A stretch of 64,000 bases of DNA, from contig OY969553.1 of NCBI GenBank assembly GCA_963700925.1, forward strand, positions 558,001 through 622,000, written 5' to 3'. The stretch's first letter is position 1, and every line of letters starts with the position of its first letter. Made by a program: the position numbers and the translations under genes. Origin of the DNA: CAWJMD01 sp963700925. Lineage in GTDB: Bacteria; Actinomycetota; Actinomycetes; Actinomycetales; CAWJMD01. Below the pieces are notes generated by a model. The model had not been told where the DNA came from and made no database searches. It worked only from the letters and a program-made list of their open reading frames with translations. Positions 33,401 to 41,836 of this stretch are shown piece after piece.

Positions 33401-34573
33401 TCAGACCACGGCGAGCTCAGGCTGGTGGGCCCCCGCGGCGAACCGCGAGACATCGAGGGCGGAGACGTCGACGGCTGTCGGACGTCCGAGCACCAGGTCT
33501 CGCATCACCTCGCCGACCGCGGGTCCCATCAGGAAGCCGTGCCCCGAGAACCCGGTCGCGTAGAGGAACCGCGAGACCCCTTCGGCCTCCCCCACCAGCC
33601 CGTTGTGGTCGGGCGTCATCTCGTACAGGCCGGCCCAGCCGCCCGACAGCCCCACGTCGAGCAGCCCGGGCGCGCGCCGCTCCACCGCGGCGCTCAGGCG
33701 AGGGAACCAACCGTCGTCGCGCCGGGTGTCGAAGCCGGGGCGCTCGTCGGGGTCCGACATACCGAGCAACAGGCCAGGACCCTCGCGGTGGAAGTAGAAG
33801 GACGTCGCGAAGTCGATCGTCATCGGCAGGTCGTCGGGCAGCGGCGCACCGGCCGGCCCCGACGGCGTCGTCAGCACCTGCCGCCGGAACGGGGTGACCG
33901 GCAGGTCGACACCCGCCCACTCGCCGACCTGCTGCGACCAGGCTCCCGCAGCGCAGACCACCACTGAGGTCCGCACCGTCCCTCGCTCAGTGACCACCCC
34001 TGTCACGGAAGAGCCCTCGCGCTCGATGCCCGTCACGTCGCAGCCGGTGACCAGGCGCGCGCCGTGCCGGCGAGCCGCCGTCGCGTACCCGAGCACGACC
34101 GACTCGGGCGAGCAGTGGCCGTCGGTGGGCGAGAACGCCGCCGCCAGCAGCCCGTCGGTGGTGATCAGCGGTGAGAGGCGCTGCGCCTCAGCTGGTTCCA
34201 GCAGTCTGCTCGGGACACCAAGCTCGTTCTGGACGGCGATGCTGCGCTCGAACCGGGCTACCGTCGCTGCGTCGTCGAGGAGGAAGAGGTAGCCGACCTG
34301 GTGCAGGTCGATCTCCTGCCCCGGACGCTCCCCGAACCGACGGAACGCCTCCAGTCCACGTGCGCCGAGCTCGATGTTCACCCGGTCGGAGAACTGCGCG
34401 CGGACGCCGCCCGCCGACCGGCAGGTGGAGCCGGCACCGAGCGGTCCGCGGTCCAGGAGCAGCACGTCGCGCACCCCGGCCTCGGCCAGGTGAAAGGCCG
34501 TGCTGACGCCGATCACGCCACCGCCGATGACGACGACCTCGGCTGTGTCAGGAAGTGCGGTGTCTGAGCCCAT
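33401..34573 (-). CDS. FAD-dependent oxidoreductase of the DAO / sarcosine oxidase beta type
   Basis: A 390-residue flavoprotein. The Rossmann motif VVVIGGGVIGVSTAFHLAEAGVRDVLLLDRG binds FAD, and the C-terminus has GWAGLYEMTPDHNGLVGE and YATGFSGHGFLMGPAVGEVMRDL, as in sarcosine oxidase beta subunits and related amine or amino-acid dehydrogenases. No signal peptide is present. It is the last gene of the riboflavin operon: its start overlaps ribH by 26 bp, so it should be expressed under FMN-riboswitch control. The substrate is not evident; a glycine, sarcosine or other secondary-amine oxidase is most likely. Confidence 0.82.
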   Translation of the reverse strand: MGSDTALPDTAEVVVIGGGVIGVSTAFHLAEAGVRDVLLLDRGPLGAGSTCRSAGGVRAQFSDRVNIELGARGLEAFRRFGERPGQEIDLHQVGYLFLLDDAATVARFERSIAVQNELGVPSRLLEPAEAQRLSPLITTDGLLAAAFSPTDGHCSPESVVLGYATAARRHGARLVTGCDVTGIEREGSSVTGVVTERGTVRTSVVVCAAGAWSQQVGEWAGVDLPVTPFRRQVLTTPSGPAGAPLPDDLPMTIDFATSFYFHREGPGLLLGMSDPDERPGFDTRRDDGWFPRLSAAVERRAPGLLDVGLSGGWAGLYEMTPDHNGLVGEAEGVSRFLYATGFSGHGFLMGPAVGEVMRDLVLGRPTAVDVSALDVSRFAAGAHQPELAVV

Positions 34574-35045
34574 CCCCGAATCCTGCCAGGGTCATCGCGG
34601 TCGCCACCGCCGCCTGGGCCGCCTCGAACCCCTTGTCCTCGCGCGACTCGGGCAATCCGGCCCGGTCGAGCGCCTGGGCCTCGTCGTCGCACGTGAGCAC
34701 GCCGAAGCCCACCGGCACGCCCGTGTTGACCGAGACCTGCGTCAGCCCGGACGCCGCGGCAGAGCACACGTAGTCGAAGTGCGGCGTCTCGCCACGCACC
34801 ACGACCCCGAGCGCCACCACGGCCTGGAAGCCGTCGAGCGCGAGTCTGGCTGCAGCCACCGGCAGCTCGAAGGTCCCCGGCACCCGCACGACCGTCCGGT
34901 CCTCGACGCCCGCCTCGTCCAGTGCGCGACGGGCGCCGTCGAGCAGCCCGTCCATCACCTCGGCGTGCCACTGAGCGGCCACGACCGCGACGCGCAGGTG
35001 GGCTGCGTGGGGCGTGTGGATCGTGGGGGCGCCGCTTCCGCTCAT
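34548..35045 (-). CDS. ribH: 6,7-dimethyl-8-ribityllumazine synthase
   Basis: A 165-residue lumazine synthase that condenses 3,4-dihydroxy-2-butanone 4-phosphate with 5-amino-6-ribitylaminouracil. Motifs are VAVVAAQWHAEVMDGLLDGA at the start, RVPGTFELPVAA, ALGVVVRGETPHFDYV with the catalytic His, and PVGFGVLTCDDEAQALDRAG. The ATG overlaps the ribBA stop as TGATG. It assembles into 60-mers or pentamers in relatives. Confidence 0.95.
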   Translation of the reverse strand: MSGSGAPTIHTPHAAHLRVAVVAAQWHAEVMDGLLDGARRALDEAGVEDRTVVRVPGTFELPVAAARLALDGFQAVVALGVVVRGETPHFDYVCSAAASGLTQVSVNTGVPVGFGVLTCDDEAQALDRAGLPESREDKGFEAAQAAVATAMTLAGFGDGLRHRTS

Positions 35046-36388
35046 CAGGCTGCTCCGTGTGGGTAGGTGGTCGGACGAGTGGTCAGACGCATCGCCGTGC
35101 TGGGCAGGTGAGGCAGGTCGTGCCCCATGCGCGCCTGCTTCGTGCGCAGGTAGTCGACCGACTCGACAGTGGCGTCGACCAGCACGCCCTCGCGCTCGCG
35201 GACGTCGACGCCGAGCCTACCGAGCCCGTTGACCTTGGCCGGGTTGTTGGTCATCAGGCGCACCGGGCCCACCCCGAGGTCGGCGAGAACGGCTGCGGCA
35301 ACGGCGTAGTCGCGCGCGTCCACAGGCAGACCGAGCTCGAGGTTGGCGTCCACGGTGTCGTGCCCGACGTCCTGGAGCGCGTAGGCAGCGAGCTTGGCCA
35401 CCAGTCCGATGCCACGTCCCTCGTGCCCCCGCAGGTAGACCACGACGCCCCTGCCGGCCTCGGCGACGCGGTCCAGCGAGGCCTGCAGCTGGGGGCCGCA
35501 GTCGCAGCGGGCCGACCCGAGCACGTCGCCGGTCAGGCACTCCGAGTGGACGCGCACCAGCACGGCGTCGTCGCCGCCGTCGGCCGAGGCTGAGACGTCA
35601 CCGAGCACCAGCGCGACGTGCTCCGTGCCGGTGTCCTCCCGGTACCCGTGCGCGGTGAACACGCCGAACGACGTGGGCAGGCGAGTGCTGGCGAGGCGTT
35701 CGAGGCGCGCGGGACCGGTCGGAGAGCCGACCGGCGCGACGGGGCGCGCCACACGTCCGCCCAGGTAGGCCACGAGGTCCTCGATCGTCACCAGCAGCAG
35801 GTCGTGCTCGTCGCAGAAGGCACGACACGACAGCCCGTCTCGCATCGAGCCGTCGTCGTCGACGAGCTCGACGATCACCCCGACCGGGTCGAGCCCGGCG
35901 AGCCTGGAGAGGTCGACTGCTGCCTCCGTGTGACCGGGACGGGCCAGCACGCCTCCAGGCCTGGCACGCAGCGGCAGCACATGGCCGGGGCGCACCAGGT
36001 CGGCGGCGCTCGCCTGCGGGTCGGCGAGCAGGCCGACCGTGCGGGCGCGGTCGGCGGCGCTGATGCCCGTGCCCACTCCCTCACGCGCATCGACGGTGAT
36101 CGTGAAGGCCGTCGACATCGACTCCTCGTTGTGGCTCACCATCAACGGAAGTCCCAGGTGGTCGGCTCGCGCCGCCTCCATCGGCACGCACACGTACCCG
36201 CTGCCGTGCCGCACGAAGAACGCCATCCACTGTGGCGTCGCGTGCTGCGCGGCCATCACGAGGTCGCCTTCGTTCTCGCGGTCCGCGGCGTCGAGCACCA
36301 CGACCGGCCGCCCGGCTGCGAGCGCGGCGAGGGCCGCCTCGATGTCGTCGGTGCGCACCTGGCCGTGGCCGACCGCCTGCGCGCTCAC
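35045..36388 (-). CDS. ribBA: Bifunctional 3,4-dihydroxy-2-butanone 4-phosphate synthase / GTP cyclohydrolase II
   Basis: A 447-residue fusion. The N-terminal RibB half has VVLDAADRENEGDLVMAAQ (metal-binding DRENEGDL), GYVCVPM, AFTITVDAREGVGTGISAADRA and RPGHVLPLRARPGGVLARPGHTEAAVDL. The C-terminal RibA half has VLVRVHSECLTGDVLGSARCDCGPQLQ with the three zinc cysteines, LRGHEGRGIGLVAKL and LMTNNPAKV. It supplies both precursors for riboflavin. The GTG at 36388 overlaps the ribE stop (GTGA), and the stop overlaps ribH. Confidence 0.95.
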   Translation of the reverse strand: MSAQAVGHGQVRTDDIEAALAALAAGRPVVVLDAADRENEGDLVMAAQHATPQWMAFFVRHGSGYVCVPMEAARADHLGLPLMVSHNEESMSTAFTITVDAREGVGTGISAADRARTVGLLADPQASAADLVRPGHVLPLRARPGGVLARPGHTEAAVDLSRLAGLDPVGVIVELVDDDGSMRDGLSCRAFCDEHDLLLVTIEDLVAYLGGRVARPVAPVGSPTGPARLERLASTRLPTSFGVFTAHGYREDTGTEHVALVLGDVSASADGGDDAVLVRVHSECLTGDVLGSARCDCGPQLQASLDRVAEAGRGVVVYLRGHEGRGIGLVAKLAAYALQDVGHDTVDANLELGLPVDARDYAVAAAVLADLGVGPVRLMTNNPAKVNGLGRLGVDVREREGVLVDATVESVDYLRTKQARMGHDLPHLPSTAMRLTTRPTTYPHGAA

Positions 36389-37026
36389 CGGACTGCTCCG
36401 ACCGGGGCGAAGGACGCGATCCGCTCGACGTACTTGGCCAGCACGTCCACCTCCAGGTTCACGAGCCCCCCAACGGCACGAGTTCCCAGGGTCGTCGCCC
36501 CAAGGGTGGTCGGGATCAGCCCGACCCCGAACCAGGGTTGCTCGGCGCCGGGGGCACTCACGCCGGTCACGGTGAGCGACACGCCATCGACGGTGACCGA
36601 CCCCTTCTCGACGAGGTACCGGTCGAGACCCCGCGGAACCGCGAAACGGACACTCTCCCAAGCCTGTCCGGCCACCCGCTCGACCACGGTGCCGACCCCG
36701 TCGACATGCCCCTGCACGACGTGGCCGCCGAACCGTCCGTCAGCGGCCATGGCCCGCTCGAGGTTGACCCGGTCACCAGAAGCCAGCCGCCCCAGCGTCG
36801 TGCGGTCGATCGTCTCGGCCATCACGTCGACGCGGAAGGTGCCGTCCGGGCTCCCGCCGGCGCCGAAGTCGTCGGTGACCGTGAGGCAGACGCCGTTGAC
36901 GCAGATCGACGCGCCGTGCACCGCGTCGGCAGTGATGAGAGGGCCGTGCACCGTGAGACGCGCGGAGTCGGGAAGCCGCTCCAGGCGCACCACGGTGCCG
37001 AGCTCCTCGACGATGCCGGTGAACAT
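36385..37026 (-). CDS. ribE: Riboflavin synthase alpha chain
   Basis: A 213-residue enzyme with the expected internal duplication. It begins MFTGIVEELGTVV and carries GASICVNGVCLTV in the first half and GSVTVDGVSLTV in the second, each followed by a VDVMAETIDRTTLGRLASGDRVNLERAM or VGLIPTTLGATTLG type segment. It dismutates two lumazine molecules to riboflavin. The ATG overlaps the ribD stop as TGATG, keeping the operon order ribD-ribE-ribBA-ribH. Confidence 0.95.
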   Translation of the reverse strand: MFTGIVEELGTVVRLERLPDSARLTVHGPLITADAVHGASICVNGVCLTVTDDFGAGGSPDGTFRVDVMAETIDRTTLGRLASGDRVNLERAMAADGRFGGHVVQGHVDGVGTVVERVAGQAWESVRFAVPRGLDRYLVEKGSVTVDGVSLTVTGVSAPGAEQPWFGVGLIPTTLGATTLGTRAVGGLVNLEVDVLAKYVERIASFAPVGAVR

Positions 37027-38129
37027 CAGTGGTCCTCCTCGTCGTCGGCGCCACGCATGGGCACCGCGGTGATCTTCAGGTCGTCACCGCACGGCTCGAC
37101 CGCGGTGAACCGCAGCCGGGCCTGGCCGGAGATGGTGGGGATGCCGAGGTCGCCGACTGCGGCCGACCCCGCGCCGAGCAGGGACGGGGCGAGGTAGAGC
37201 GTCACCCGGTCGATCACGCCGGCCCGCCAGAAGGCTGCCGCGAGTGTCGGGCCACCTTCGAGCAACACACGTCGCACACCCCGGTCCCACAGCGTGGCGA
37301 GGGCGCGGCCAGGGTCGTTCGTCTTCAACAGCAGCGTCGACGCCGAGTTGTCGAGGACCCTTGCCTCCGATGGGATCTCGCGAAACCCCATCACCGCCCT
37401 GAGCGGCTGTCGGTCGGCCGGAAGGGGGTTGTCGTCGGCGTCACGGGCCACGAGCTGCGAGTCGTCGGCCAGGATCGTTCCGGTCCCCGCGACGATGGCG
37501 TCGACCTGCCCGCGGACCCGGTGGGTGTCGAGCCGCGACTCGGGTCCGGAGACCCAGCGGCTGGTGCCGTCGGCTGCCGCCACGCGGCCGTCGAGCGTGC
37601 CCGCCAGCTTCCACGTGACGTGCGGTCGGCCCAAGCGGACGGCGGCGAACCACTCCTCGTCGACCGCCGCCGCCTCGTCCGCCAGCACCCCGCCGACCAC
37701 GTCGACGCCGGCCGCGCGCATGCGTGCGGCGCCACCCGTCGACTGGGCCGTCGGGTCGTCGACCGCGTACACGACACGCCGTACTCCGGCGTCGATCAAC
37801 GCCTGGGCGCACGGACCGGTACGGCCCGTGTGGTTGCAGGGCTCCAGGGTGACCACCGCGGTGTCGACCTCGTCGACGCGGTCGCCTGCGGCGGCCAGGG
37901 CGGCGGTCTCGGCGTGCGCCGTCCCCGCGCCCAGGTGGGCGGCCTCGGCGATGACGCGCCAGGTCGACGAGACCAGGACGCAGCCCACCCTCGGGTTGGC
38001 ACCAGGCCGGATCGAGGGGTCGGACGCGAGCAGCAGGGCGCGACGCATCGCCTGGGTCTCGAGGGCCCAGCCGCTCTGCCCGATCAGTGGCCCGATCAGT
38101 GGCCCGATCAGTGGCCCGGTTGGTGGCAC
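37026..38129 (-). CDS. ribD: Bifunctional pyrimidine deaminase / uracil reductase
   Basis: A 367-residue RibD. The N-terminal deaminase has NPRVGCVLV, the zinc motif HAETAAL and TLEPCNHTGRTGPCAQALIDAGVRRVV. The C-terminal reductase has RPHVTWKLAGTLDGRVAAADG, SGPESRLDTHRVR, DAIVAGTGTILADD, LLEGGPTLAAAFWRAG. The GTG at 38129 has GGAG six bases before it. The first 17 residues hold a GPLI repeat coded by a 12-bp tandem repeat, not part of the usual domain. First gene of the riboflavin operon, downstream of an FMN riboswitch. Confidence 0.93.
   Translation of the reverse strand: MPPTGPLIGPLIGPLIGQSGWALETQAMRRALLLASDPSIRPGANPRVGCVLVSSTWRVIAEAAHLGAGTAHAETAALAAAGDRVDEVDTAVVTLEPCNHTGRTGPCAQALIDAGVRRVVYAVDDPTAQSTGGAARMRAAGVDVVGGVLADEAAAVDEEWFAAVRLGRPHVTWKLAGTLDGRVAAADGTSRWVSGPESRLDTHRVRGQVDAIVAGTGTILADDSQLVARDADDNPLPADRQPLRAVMGFREIPSEARVLDNSASTLLLKTNDPGRALATLWDRGVRRVLLEGGPTLAAAFWRAGVIDRVTLYLAPSLLGAGSAAVGDLGIPTISGQARLRFTAVEPCGDDLKITAVPMRGADDEEDH
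38079..38126 (+). repeat. 12-bp tandem repeat encoding the N-terminus of RibD
   Basis: Three perfect copies of CCCGATCAGTGG (38079-38090, 38091-38102, 38103-38114) and a degenerate fourth (38115-38126). On the coding (minus) strand they encode Gly-Pro-Leu-Ile units immediately after the ribD start. Copy number could vary by slippage without breaking the frame. Confidence 0.9.
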
Positions 38130-38192
38130 CGTCCGCTCCGTCCGCTCTGGCGCGGATCCGGGGGTTGGGTGCGACGGGGACGCACACCGTGA

Positions 38193-38214
38193 CCGTGCCC
38201 CGATGGGGGCACGG
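38193..38214 (-). terminator. GC-rich hairpin between FMN riboswitch and ribD
   Basis: CCGTGCCCC (38193-38201) and GGGGCACGG (38206-38214) form a perfect 9-bp stem with a 4-nt loop, located between the riboswitch aptamer and the ribD start. It lacks a U-tract. It is the probable expression platform, acting by termination or by sequestering sequence near the ribosome site. Confidence 0.55.
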
Positions 38215-38235
38215 CATCGACGTGTCGCTCCCGCG

Positions 38236-38362
38236 GCGTGCTACCTCCCATCCGGACTCTCACCGTCGGTCCTGGAGTTCCACCAGGTCAACCGGCCGCT
38301 GGCTGCGGTCGGGTCGCGGACTGTCACCGCCGGCTCGGAATTTCACCGACCCCGGAGCACGC
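38236..38362 (-). ncRNA. FMN riboswitch (RFN element)
   Basis: The minus strand reads through conserved RFN blocks: GGGGTCGGTGAAATTCCG, GCGGTGACAGTCCGCGACCC, GACCTGGTGGAACTCCAGGACC and GACGGTGAGAGTCCGGATGG. The closing P1 stem is GCGTGCT (complement of 38356-38362) with AGCACGC (complement of 38236-38242). It senses FMN and represses the rib operon. It lies about 107 nt upstream of ribD. The 389-bp stretch 38130-38518 holds this element, the downstream hairpin and the promoter regions of both divergent genes. Confidence 0.96.
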
Positions 38363-38518
38363 GCAGAATCTGTCTCTGCTCCGGCCAGTCTTACACGCGC
38401 GCCGGGCAGAGGCGCAACGGCTCGGGCTGTCACAGACCCAGGTGTCATGGGCGTCACACGGTGGGCCGACCGGGCGGACCCAGCGGCAGGACGTGTCCAC
38501 GAGGGACAGGTGCGTGCC

Positions 38519-40159
38519 ATGCTGGCGCTCGGCGCACCGCAGCGAGGTCGCGGGCCGGCGCACAACGGGAGAACCGGGCGGACCGTGGTCGAGCAGCAGG
38601 ACGAGGACGACACCGTGGGCACTGCCACGCGGGTCGATGACGTGCTGGTCGGCGCGCGGCTGCGCGAGGCGCTCTCCACCGGCACGCTGCAGGTGCACTA
38701 CCAGCCCATCGTCACGCTGCCCTCGAGCCGCGTCGTGGGGTGCGAGGCGCTCGTCCGCTGGCCCGAGGCGCCCCTGTCGCCCGGAGCCCTCCGTCGGGCG
38801 GGCGAGCCGGAGGCCGAGCTCGTCCCCCCTGACGCGATGGTCGCCGTCGCGGCACGTGCGGACCTGATGGACGACCTCGGTCGCTACGTGCTCGAGCGCG
38901 CCTGCGAGCAGGCACAGCGCTGCACGTCCCTGGACGGGTCGGGCCCGTCGGTGAGCGTGAACGTGTCCGCCGACCAGCTCAGCGACGGGCGCCTTCCCGA
39001 GCACGTGTCCGCCGTCCTCGAGAAGACCGGGCTGGCCCCGGGCCGACTCTGCCTCGAGATCACCGAGAGCCAGGCGCTCACCGACCTCAAGTCGGCGCGT
39101 CGACAGCTCACCGCGATCCGCGCCCTCGACGTGAGGATCGCGCTCGACGACTTCGGCACCGGCTACTCCTCCCTCAGCCTGATGCGTGACCTCCCGTTCG
39201 ACGTGGTCAAGATCGACCGGTCGTTCGTGGAGCGCGTCGACCGGGAGCCGGCGGAGGCCGTGCTGGTGCGCATGATCATCGAGGCGGCGCACAGCCTCGG
39301 CCAGCGCACGTGTGCCGAGGGGGTGGCCACGCACGCCCAGGCCAGGCAGCTCGTGTCGATGGGCTGCGACCTCGGCCAGGGCTGGCTCTTCGGCCGTCCC
39401 ACTGCGCCCGGTCCCGGCCTCGACGCACTGCTGCTCGGACGGGGACCGCTCGTCGAGGGGCTTTCGTCCGGACAGCCACCGCCGCTGTCCCTCGGCGCGC
39501 GAGCCGAAGCCGTGGTGCTGGCCGAGCCCGACCTGCGAGTCACCTACGCGTCGGCCGGCACGATCGAGGTGCTGGGCGTCGCCCCACAGGACCTGACCGG
39601 CCGCACCCTCGACGAGGTCGTCGAGGGCGACCTGCTGGCCCCTGGGCGGCGCGACCTGCGCGTGCGCGAGCCCGGTGGGGCGGCCCGGTGGGTCCGTGCC
39701 ACCACCCAGCGGCTGCCCGGGCCGACGGGCGACGGTGACGGCCCGCTGGTGTGGGTCGCTCACGACATCACCGAGAACGTCCGCACCCAACAGGCCCTGC
39801 GCAAGTCGGAGGGGCTCTTCCGCCAGGTCTTCGACGAGGCCCCGATCGGGATGGCGCTGTACGACCGCGACGGGCGTTTCCTCCGTGTCAACCGTGCCTT
39901 CGCCGGGTACCTGGGTCGCAGCGGTGGCGAGCTCCTGTGGCTGCGCCACCAGGACGTCACCCACCCCGACGACCGTGCGGCGGACGCCGTCAGCATCGAG
40001 GACCTCTACTCGGGCGACTCGCGGTGGCACCAGACGCGCAAGCGGTTCCTGCACGCGGACGGGCACGCGGTGTGGGTGGACGTGCGCGCCTCCCTGGTCG
40101 AGGGCGACGTCGACTCGCGCTACGTGCTCTCGCACGTGGTGCCGGCCGAGCCGCAGTAG
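38519..40159 (+). CDS. EAL-domain cyclic-di-GMP phosphodiesterase with C-terminal PAS domains
   Basis: A protein of about 546 residues. The N-terminal EAL domain is complete by motif: CEALVRWPEA (EAL), VNVSADQL, LEITESQAL, IALDDFGTGYSSLSLM, DVVKIDRSF, CAEGVATHAQA and GCDLGQGWLFGRP, so hydrolysis of c-di-GMP is likely. Two PAS-like regions follow: a shorter one (VVLAEPDLRVTYASAGTIEVLG) and a clear PAS/PAC (LFRQVFDEAPIGMALYDRDGRFLRVNRAFAGYLG to the end). The usual order is PAS first, EAL last, so this arrangement is reversed. The start is uncertain; ATG 38519 is chosen, with GTG at 38585 or 38614 possible. No membrane segment is seen. Confidence 0.82.
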   Translation: MLALGAPQRGRGPAHNGRTGRTVVEQQDEDDTVGTATRVDDVLVGARLREALSTGTLQVHYQPIVTLPSSRVVGCEALVRWPEAPLSPGALRRAGEPEAELVPPDAMVAVAARADLMDDLGRYVLERACEQAQRCTSLDGSGPSVSVNVSADQLSDGRLPEHVSAVLEKTGLAPGRLCLEITESQALTDLKSARRQLTAIRALDVRIALDDFGTGYSSLSLMRDLPFDVVKIDRSFVERVDREPAEAVLVRMIIEAAHSLGQRTCAEGVATHAQARQLVSMGCDLGQGWLFGRPTAPGPGLDALLLGRGPLVEGLSSGQPPPLSLGARAEAVVLAEPDLRVTYASAGTIEVLGVAPQDLTGRTLDEVVEGDLLAPGRRDLRVREPGGAARWVRATTQRLPGPTGDGDGPLVWVAHDITENVRTQQALRKSEGLFRQVFDEAPIGMALYDRDGRFLRVNRAFAGYLGRSGGELLWLRHQDVTHPDDRAADAVSIEDLYSGDSRWHQTRKRFLHADGHAVWVDVRASLVEGDVDSRYVLSHVVPAEPQ

Positions 40160-40203
40160 CCCCGCGCTAACCCCGCGCTAACCCCGTGCTAACCCCGTGC
40201 TAA
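40160..40203 (+). repeat. 11-bp tandem repeat x4 after the EAL gene stop
   Basis: Four contiguous 11-mers follow the TAG stop without a gap: CCCCGCGCTAA twice, then CCCCGTGCTAA twice. Each contains a stop codon (TAA). The array ends 16 bp before the hairpin at 40220-40240. Confidence 0.9.
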
Positions 40204-40219
40204 CCCAGAATATCCCGTA

Positions 40220-40240
40220 ATCGCCTGAGTCTCAGGCGAT
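40220..40240. terminator. Hairpin between convergent EAL and ABC permease genes
   Basis: ATCGCCTGA (40220-40228) and TCAGGCGAT (40232-40240) form perfect 9-bp arms with a 3-nt loop, overlapping the end of the minus-strand permease gene. No long T-tract. Its place between convergent genes suggests a bidirectional terminator. Confidence 0.5.
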
Positions 40241-41836
40241 GTCGCGCCGTCGCAGGCCGACGCCACCCACCACTGCAGCCGCCACGGCGATGGCGCCGAG
40301 CACCAGCAGTGGTGCCCAGGTCATCGGGTCGGCCGGCATCGCCGGCACGTGCGTGAACGGGGAGATCTCCTGGATCGCCTGCGGGATGTCCAGGAGCACG
40401 CCGAGATAGCTGACGACGAAGCAGAAGGCCACTGCCGCCCAGGCCACCGGAGACCAGCGGGGCAGCCAACCGTGCAGCACCGCCGCGAGCCCACCGAGCA
40501 GCAGCGCGGCAGGGACGTACGCGAGGCTGGCCCCCAGCAGCGGGGGCAGCTGCGAGAAGTCGCTCGTCGTAAGGCTGTGCGCCAGTCCTGTACCGAGCCC
40601 GGCGGCGCCCACCACCACCGTCGTGCCCATCACTGTCACCAGCAGGCTGCCGAACGCCCACCGTCCACGGGTCAGTGTCGTGGCGAGCAACGGCTCGGCA
40701 CGGCCGGAGTCCTCCTCGGACCGCAGGCGCAGCACGGACGACACCGTGAAGCCGGCCGCGATCAGCGCCATGATCGTCATGGTCAGGGAGAAGTAGCTGT
40801 CCACGATCGTGGTGCCAGACTCAGCGAAAAGCTCTGCGAGACTGGGGTTTCCCTCGACCATCGCCGTCACCTCCCGTCCGACCGAGCCGATCGCGACGCC
40901 GCCGGTGAACAGCCCGACCGACCACCCGATGATGCTTCCGCGCTGAAGCCGGGCTGCCAGACCGGTCGCCGAGCCGAGACGCGGTGACGCGTGCTCCGGC
41001 CCCGGTCGTGCCTGCACGATCCCGGCTCCGAAGTCGCGGTGCGAGGCCAGCCAGCCCGAGAGCGCGAGCATGGCGGCGCCGAAGGCCGGGAGGGCGAGGA
41101 GCCACCACCACCGCTGGTCGCCGAACGGCCTGGCGGCCTGTGCCCAGCCGAACGGCGTGAACAGGCTGAGGGTCCCGTCGCGGACGTCACCGATCCCCCT
41201 CAGCAGGAACGTGGCCGCGATGACAGCTCCGCTGATTCCGAGAGCGCTCCGCGCGCCGGCCGTGATCTGCGCGGCGCACGCGGCCACCGTCGCGAACGCG
41301 ATGCCCAGCGCTGCCACCGACGCCGCGTAGAGCAGGCTGCCGGAGGTCTCGAGGCCGCTCCCCAGCAGCATGGCACCGATGCCGGCCCCTACGACCAGGC
41401 ACGCCAACGAGGCGACGATCACCGCTGCCGCCGTCGGCGCGTGCCGTCCGGTGACCGTCGAGCGAATGAGCTCGGTGCGACCGGTCTCCTCCTCTGCGCG
41501 CGTGTGACGCACGACGAGGAAGACGGCCATCAGGGCGGTCGCAATCAGCGCCGAGGTGTTGATCTCGAAGATCGTGATCCCGCCGATCGTGTCGAGGGCG
41601 GTGGGAGGCCCGCTCATCATCACGGTCGCCGCGCTGCTGCCCATCGTGGCGGCATAGCCGGCGATCTGCTCCGGGCTCGAGTAGAGCTCCTGCACCTGCG
41701 ACGCCGACAGGGCGACGAGGCCCGTGATCGCCACTATCCAGACCGGCAGCCGGACGCGGTCACGCCGCAGGATCAGGCGGATCAGGGTGCGGGTGCCGGT
41801 CAGAGAGCTCGACCCGGCCGCCGAGTGGGCAGTCAT
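40232..41836 (-). CDS. ABC-2 type exporter permease (polyketide-antibiotic-exporter-like)
   Basis: A 534-residue membrane protein with about twelve helices in two halves, each ending with a similar helical bundle. The overall pattern (TLIRLILRRDRVRLPVWIVAITGLVALSASQ at the start, a cytosolic RHTRAEEETGRTELIRSTVTGR loop, and a second LRLRSEEDSGRAEPLLATTLTRGRW loop) is that of the large ABC permeases annotated as polyketide antibiotic exporters in actinobacteria. It is coupled to the ATPase gene by an ATGA overlap. The substrate is unknown and could be a drug or lipid. Confidence 0.82.
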   Translation of the reverse strand: MTAHSAAGSSSLTGTRTLIRLILRRDRVRLPVWIVAITGLVALSASQVQELYSSPEQIAGYAATMGSSAATVMMSGPPTALDTIGGITIFEINTSALIATALMAVFLVVRHTRAEEETGRTELIRSTVTGRHAPTAAAVIVASLACLVVGAGIGAMLLGSGLETSGSLLYAASVAALGIAFATVAACAAQITAGARSALGISGAVIAATFLLRGIGDVRDGTLSLFTPFGWAQAARPFGDQRWWWLLALPAFGAAMLALSGWLASHRDFGAGIVQARPGPEHASPRLGSATGLAARLQRGSIIGWSVGLFTGGVAIGSVGREVTAMVEGNPSLAELFAESGTTIVDSYFSLTMTIMALIAAGFTVSSVLRLRSEEDSGRAEPLLATTLTRGRWAFGSLLVTVMGTTVVVGAAGLGTGLAHSLTTSDFSQLPPLLGASLAYVPAALLLGGLAAVLHGWLPRWSPVAWAAVAFCFVVSYLGVLLDIPQAIQEISPFTHVPAMPADPMTWAPLLVLGAIAVAAAVVGGVGLRRRDIA

